Below are positions 4,935 through 6,382 of a stretch of DNA of 6,382 nt, piece after piece (positions within the stretch are counted from its first letter, which is position 1; the number at the start of each line of letters is the position of its first letter). The DNA is taken from NCBI GenBank assembly GCA_018818365.1, contig JAHISH010000285.1, forward strand, positions 1 to 6,382. The letters are read 5' to 3'. The position numbers were made by a program, and so were the translations under genes. The stretch is from Candidatus Omnitrophota bacterium. GTDB taxonomy: Bacteria > Omnitrophota > Gorgyraeia > Gygaellales > Profunditerraquicolaceae. Below the pieces are notes generated by a model that ran no database searches, had not been told where the DNA came from, and worked only from the letters and a program-made list of their open reading frames with translations.

Positions 4935-5725
4935 TCCCCCTGCGCACTATTCCTTACCAATCCTTCTTTAAGCAATGCCGTCAGAATTACTTGAGCTTTT
5001 TCCGCAGGGACACCTAATGTGGCACTTATCTGTCTTCCCGTCTTCCCCGGAGTCTTAAGAAGTAATGTAAGTATTCTCCCGCGGATCTGACGACTCGACC
5101 CCTCAAATTGGCTTTGCCTCCGATAATGGAGACTACACCTGCCCGGGTTATCTGATTTTTGTTTAAGAAAAACTCCATAGTCCATAAGGGCATTATACCA
5201 CTTTCGCGGGTTCTTATAATCCAGAGTTTCAGCCACAAAAGGAAGTAACTCCTGATCGCGCACTTGATCTTTCCCGCGGAAATAATGGTAAATATAAACG
5301 CTACGAATATTAGTCTCCAAAAAAACCACCGGTTGGTTAAACGCGAAGGCGCAGATCGAGGCTGCGGTAGCTTTCCCTATGCCGGGAAGAGTCTCCAATA
5401 CCTCCTGACAAGAAGGAATCTTCCCTTTATATTCTGAGACTATTCTTTGCGCAAATCTTTTTAATAATAAAGCCCTGCGGTTATATCCCATACCCTGCCA
5501 TACCTTAAGGATACTTTTTAAGGAAGCCCGCGCCAAAGATTCAATTGTAGGAAAACGCCGGACAAACAATGGATATTTTTGCAACACACGGCGCACTTGT
5601 GTCTGTTGGAGCATAATCTCCGAAACGACCACATGATAAGGATTTTTAGCCTTTCTCCAAGGCAGATCCCTGCCATAGAGATGAAAATAATCGTATACTA
5701 TTTTCTGAAACGCTACTTTATTCAT
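4922..5725 (-). CDS. MutY-like HhH-GPD DNA glycosylase without Fe-S cluster, with C-terminal winged helix
   Basis: It probably removes a mispaired or damaged base in DNA base-excision repair. The 267 residues begin with the MutY hallmark GRDLPWR (18-24), then SEIMLQQTQV with catalytic E36, and the helix-hairpin-helix LPGIGKATA (113-121). The usual catalytic Asp of the GPD loop is replaced by Glu (E137 in FLETN). The four-cysteine [4Fe-4S] motif is gone: only C197 remains, in GRCSLHYRRQ. There is no NUDIX-like 8-oxoguanine-reading domain. Instead residues about 212-267 look like a winged helix (RQIRGRILTLL, then GRQISATLGV, then LLKEGLV and a wing). I recall similar proteins in candidate-phylum genomes. 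True substrate is uncertain. The ATG at 5725 aligns better than a TTG at 5731. The gene lies 27 nt downstream of the lipoprotein gene, in its operon. Confidence 0.88.
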   Translation of the reverse strand: MNKVAFQKIVYDYFHLYGRDLPWRKAKNPYHVVVSEIMLQQTQVRRVLQKYPLFVRRFPTIESLARASLKSILKVWQGMGYNRRALLLKRFAQRIVSEYKGKIPSCQEVLETLPGIGKATAASICAFAFNQPVVFLETNIRSVYIYHYFRGKDQVRDQELLPFVAETLDYKNPRKWYNALMDYGVFLKQKSDNPGRCSLHYRRQSQFEGSSRQIRGRILTLLLKTPGKTGRQISATLGVPAEKAQVILTALLKEGLVRNSAQGDYSI

Positions 5726-5752
5726 CTTCAAAAAAAGATTTCGGGAAGGATA

Positions 5753-6148
5753 TTAAAGAGAACGCTCGATTCTTTGTAGTATCTTTTCTGCGGTTTTAGT
5801 ATCAGGTTTGACTGCACCGACCCGCACCTCTACCTTCGTACGCGTATCGGTAATAAATCGCACATCGATCCAAATATTCTTTCCCTCACGGCTCTTACTT
5901 ATAATCTGCGCGACTTCTTTCTCAACCGTCTCCTTAATAATATCGAACCTTAGCATGCGCAAGCTGGATTTAGCCGCGGATACCGTTCTGTCAAAAGGAG
6001 CCTGGAATTCTTGACTTAACTTTCCGGACAACCACACCGAAGTACCGGCACCCCCTGCCGCTCCTGCCAAAAGCAAGAAACAACCGCAGATATTAGTTAA
6101 AAGAAAAACGCCCGTAAATATCCCTATGAGATTCCTAAGTATCAACAA
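5753..6148 (-). CDS. DUF3568-like lipoprotein with TTG start
   Basis: The 131-residue protein has a lipoprotein signal peptide ending in the lipobox I-C-G-C with C23 as the likely lipidated residue. A Gly/Ala-rich stretch (AGAAGGAGTS, 28-37) and WLSGKLSQEFQAPFDRTV follow, the typical opening of DUF3568 proteins. The rest is one compact alpha/beta domain with alternating strands (KNIWIDVRF, TKVEVRVG) and a final helix. Function unknown; it should be anchored in the envelope. No ATG or GTG is available before the lipobox. AAGGAGG ends 4 nt before a TTG at 6148 and 7 nt before a second in-frame TTG at 6145, so translation starts at one of these. It follows the right-edge gene by 12 nt and precedes the glycosylase gene by 27 nt. 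Confidence 0.85.
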   Translation of the reverse strand: MLILRNLIGIFTGVFLLTNICGCFLLLAGAAGGAGTSVWLSGKLSQEFQAPFDRTVSAAKSSLRMLRFDIIKETVEKEVAQIISKSREGKNIWIDVRFITDTRTKVEVRVGAVKPDTKTAEKILQRIERSL

Positions 6149-6160
6149 GACGCCTCCTTC

Positions 6161-6382
6161 TTATTGCATCTCCTGCGCAATCTGATACAGTATTCCACTG
6201 GCAATTGCACGTTTAGGCAGCATGAATTTTCGCGCAGAGATAGTAAGTTGGGTGGTTTTTGGAGTAAGCGCTTTAAACTTCAAAACAACTCCCGCTCCTT
6301 GGACTTCAGCATTAATAATTCCTCCCCTTTTGTTTTCTCTCCTGATCTCTCCTTGCCGTATAAGCAATTCTTTGCTAATTTC
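6161..6382 (-). CDS. Envelope protein related to the DUF3568-like neighbour, C-terminal part (right-edge partial)
   Basis: The frame is open from the right edge to a TAA at 6161, giving 73 visible C-terminal residues; the start lies outside. A TTG at 6367 is in frame, but the frame stays open upstream, so it is not evidence for a short gene. The visible part (GIINAEVQGAGVVLKFKALTPKTTQLTISARK, read in two halves around VV, then a helix ending in ILYQIAQEMQ) follows the same strand-strand-helix pattern as the end of the downstream DUF3568-like lipoprotein. The two look like tandem paralogues. The next gene's ribosome binding site begins just after the stop, which points to a shared transcript. 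Function unknown; presumably envelope-associated if its lost N-terminus also carries a signal peptide. Confidence 0.7.
   Translation of the reverse strand, partial: EISKELLIRQGEIRRENKRGGIINAEVQGAGVVLKFKALTPKTTQLTISARKFMLPKRAIASGILYQIAQEMQ

Overview
The window looks like a chromosomal fragment from an uncultivated, probably anaerobic Gram-negative bacterium. The evidence is a MEP-pathway isoprenoid gene (ispH), rubrerythrin for peroxide defence, exported and lipoprotein-type envelope proteins (DUF3108-like and DUF3568-like), and a MutY-type glycosylase of a reduced form that I associate with candidate phyla. A lineage such as Omnitrophota would fit, but that is an inference from gene style, not a demonstrated placement. 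I see no phage, plasmid, insertion sequence, tRNA, rRNA or CRISPR array.

Layout. Bases 1-456 (minus) hold the N-terminal 152 codons of an exported metallo-beta-lactamase-fold protein that runs off the left edge. It has a good sigma70-like promoter at 481-509. A gene-free leader of 359 bases with several inverted repeats follows, then ispH (816-1649, plus). Convergent to ispH, on the minus strand, come a sirtuin (1743-2522) and, upstream of it, a guanine-deaminase-type enzyme (2630-3112). These two are separated by a repeat carrying GGGACGTTCCC and its reverse complement. Next on the minus strand is rubrerythrin (3293-3871), whose promoter lies under a perfect 11-bp inverted repeat. A palindrome-rich spacer (3872-4127) separates it from a divergent exported DUF3108-like gene (4128-4934, plus), which may be leaderless. 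That gene overlaps by 13 bp the tail of a convergent operon on the minus strand. Read in transcription order, the operon is a right-edge partial envelope protein, then a DUF3568-like lipoprotein, then a MutY-like glycosylase without the iron-sulfur cluster cysteines and with a C-terminal winged helix.

How the parts relate. Most genes look like independent housekeeping or stress functions: isoprenoid precursor synthesis, NAD-dependent deacylation, purine-base deamination, peroxide reduction, DNA repair and envelope proteins. The only convincing operon is the one at the right end, with intergenic gaps of 12 and 27 nt. The sirtuin and deaminase are co-directional, but a repeat lies between them and nothing shows that they cooperate.

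I did not find a clear multi-gene undescribed system. The most interesting items are the clusterless MutY-like protein with a catalytic Asp-to-Glu change and a winged-helix tail, the operator-like repeat over the rubrerythrin promoter, the structured ispH leader, and three distinct intergenic palindromic repeat elements that may recur elsewhere in the genome.
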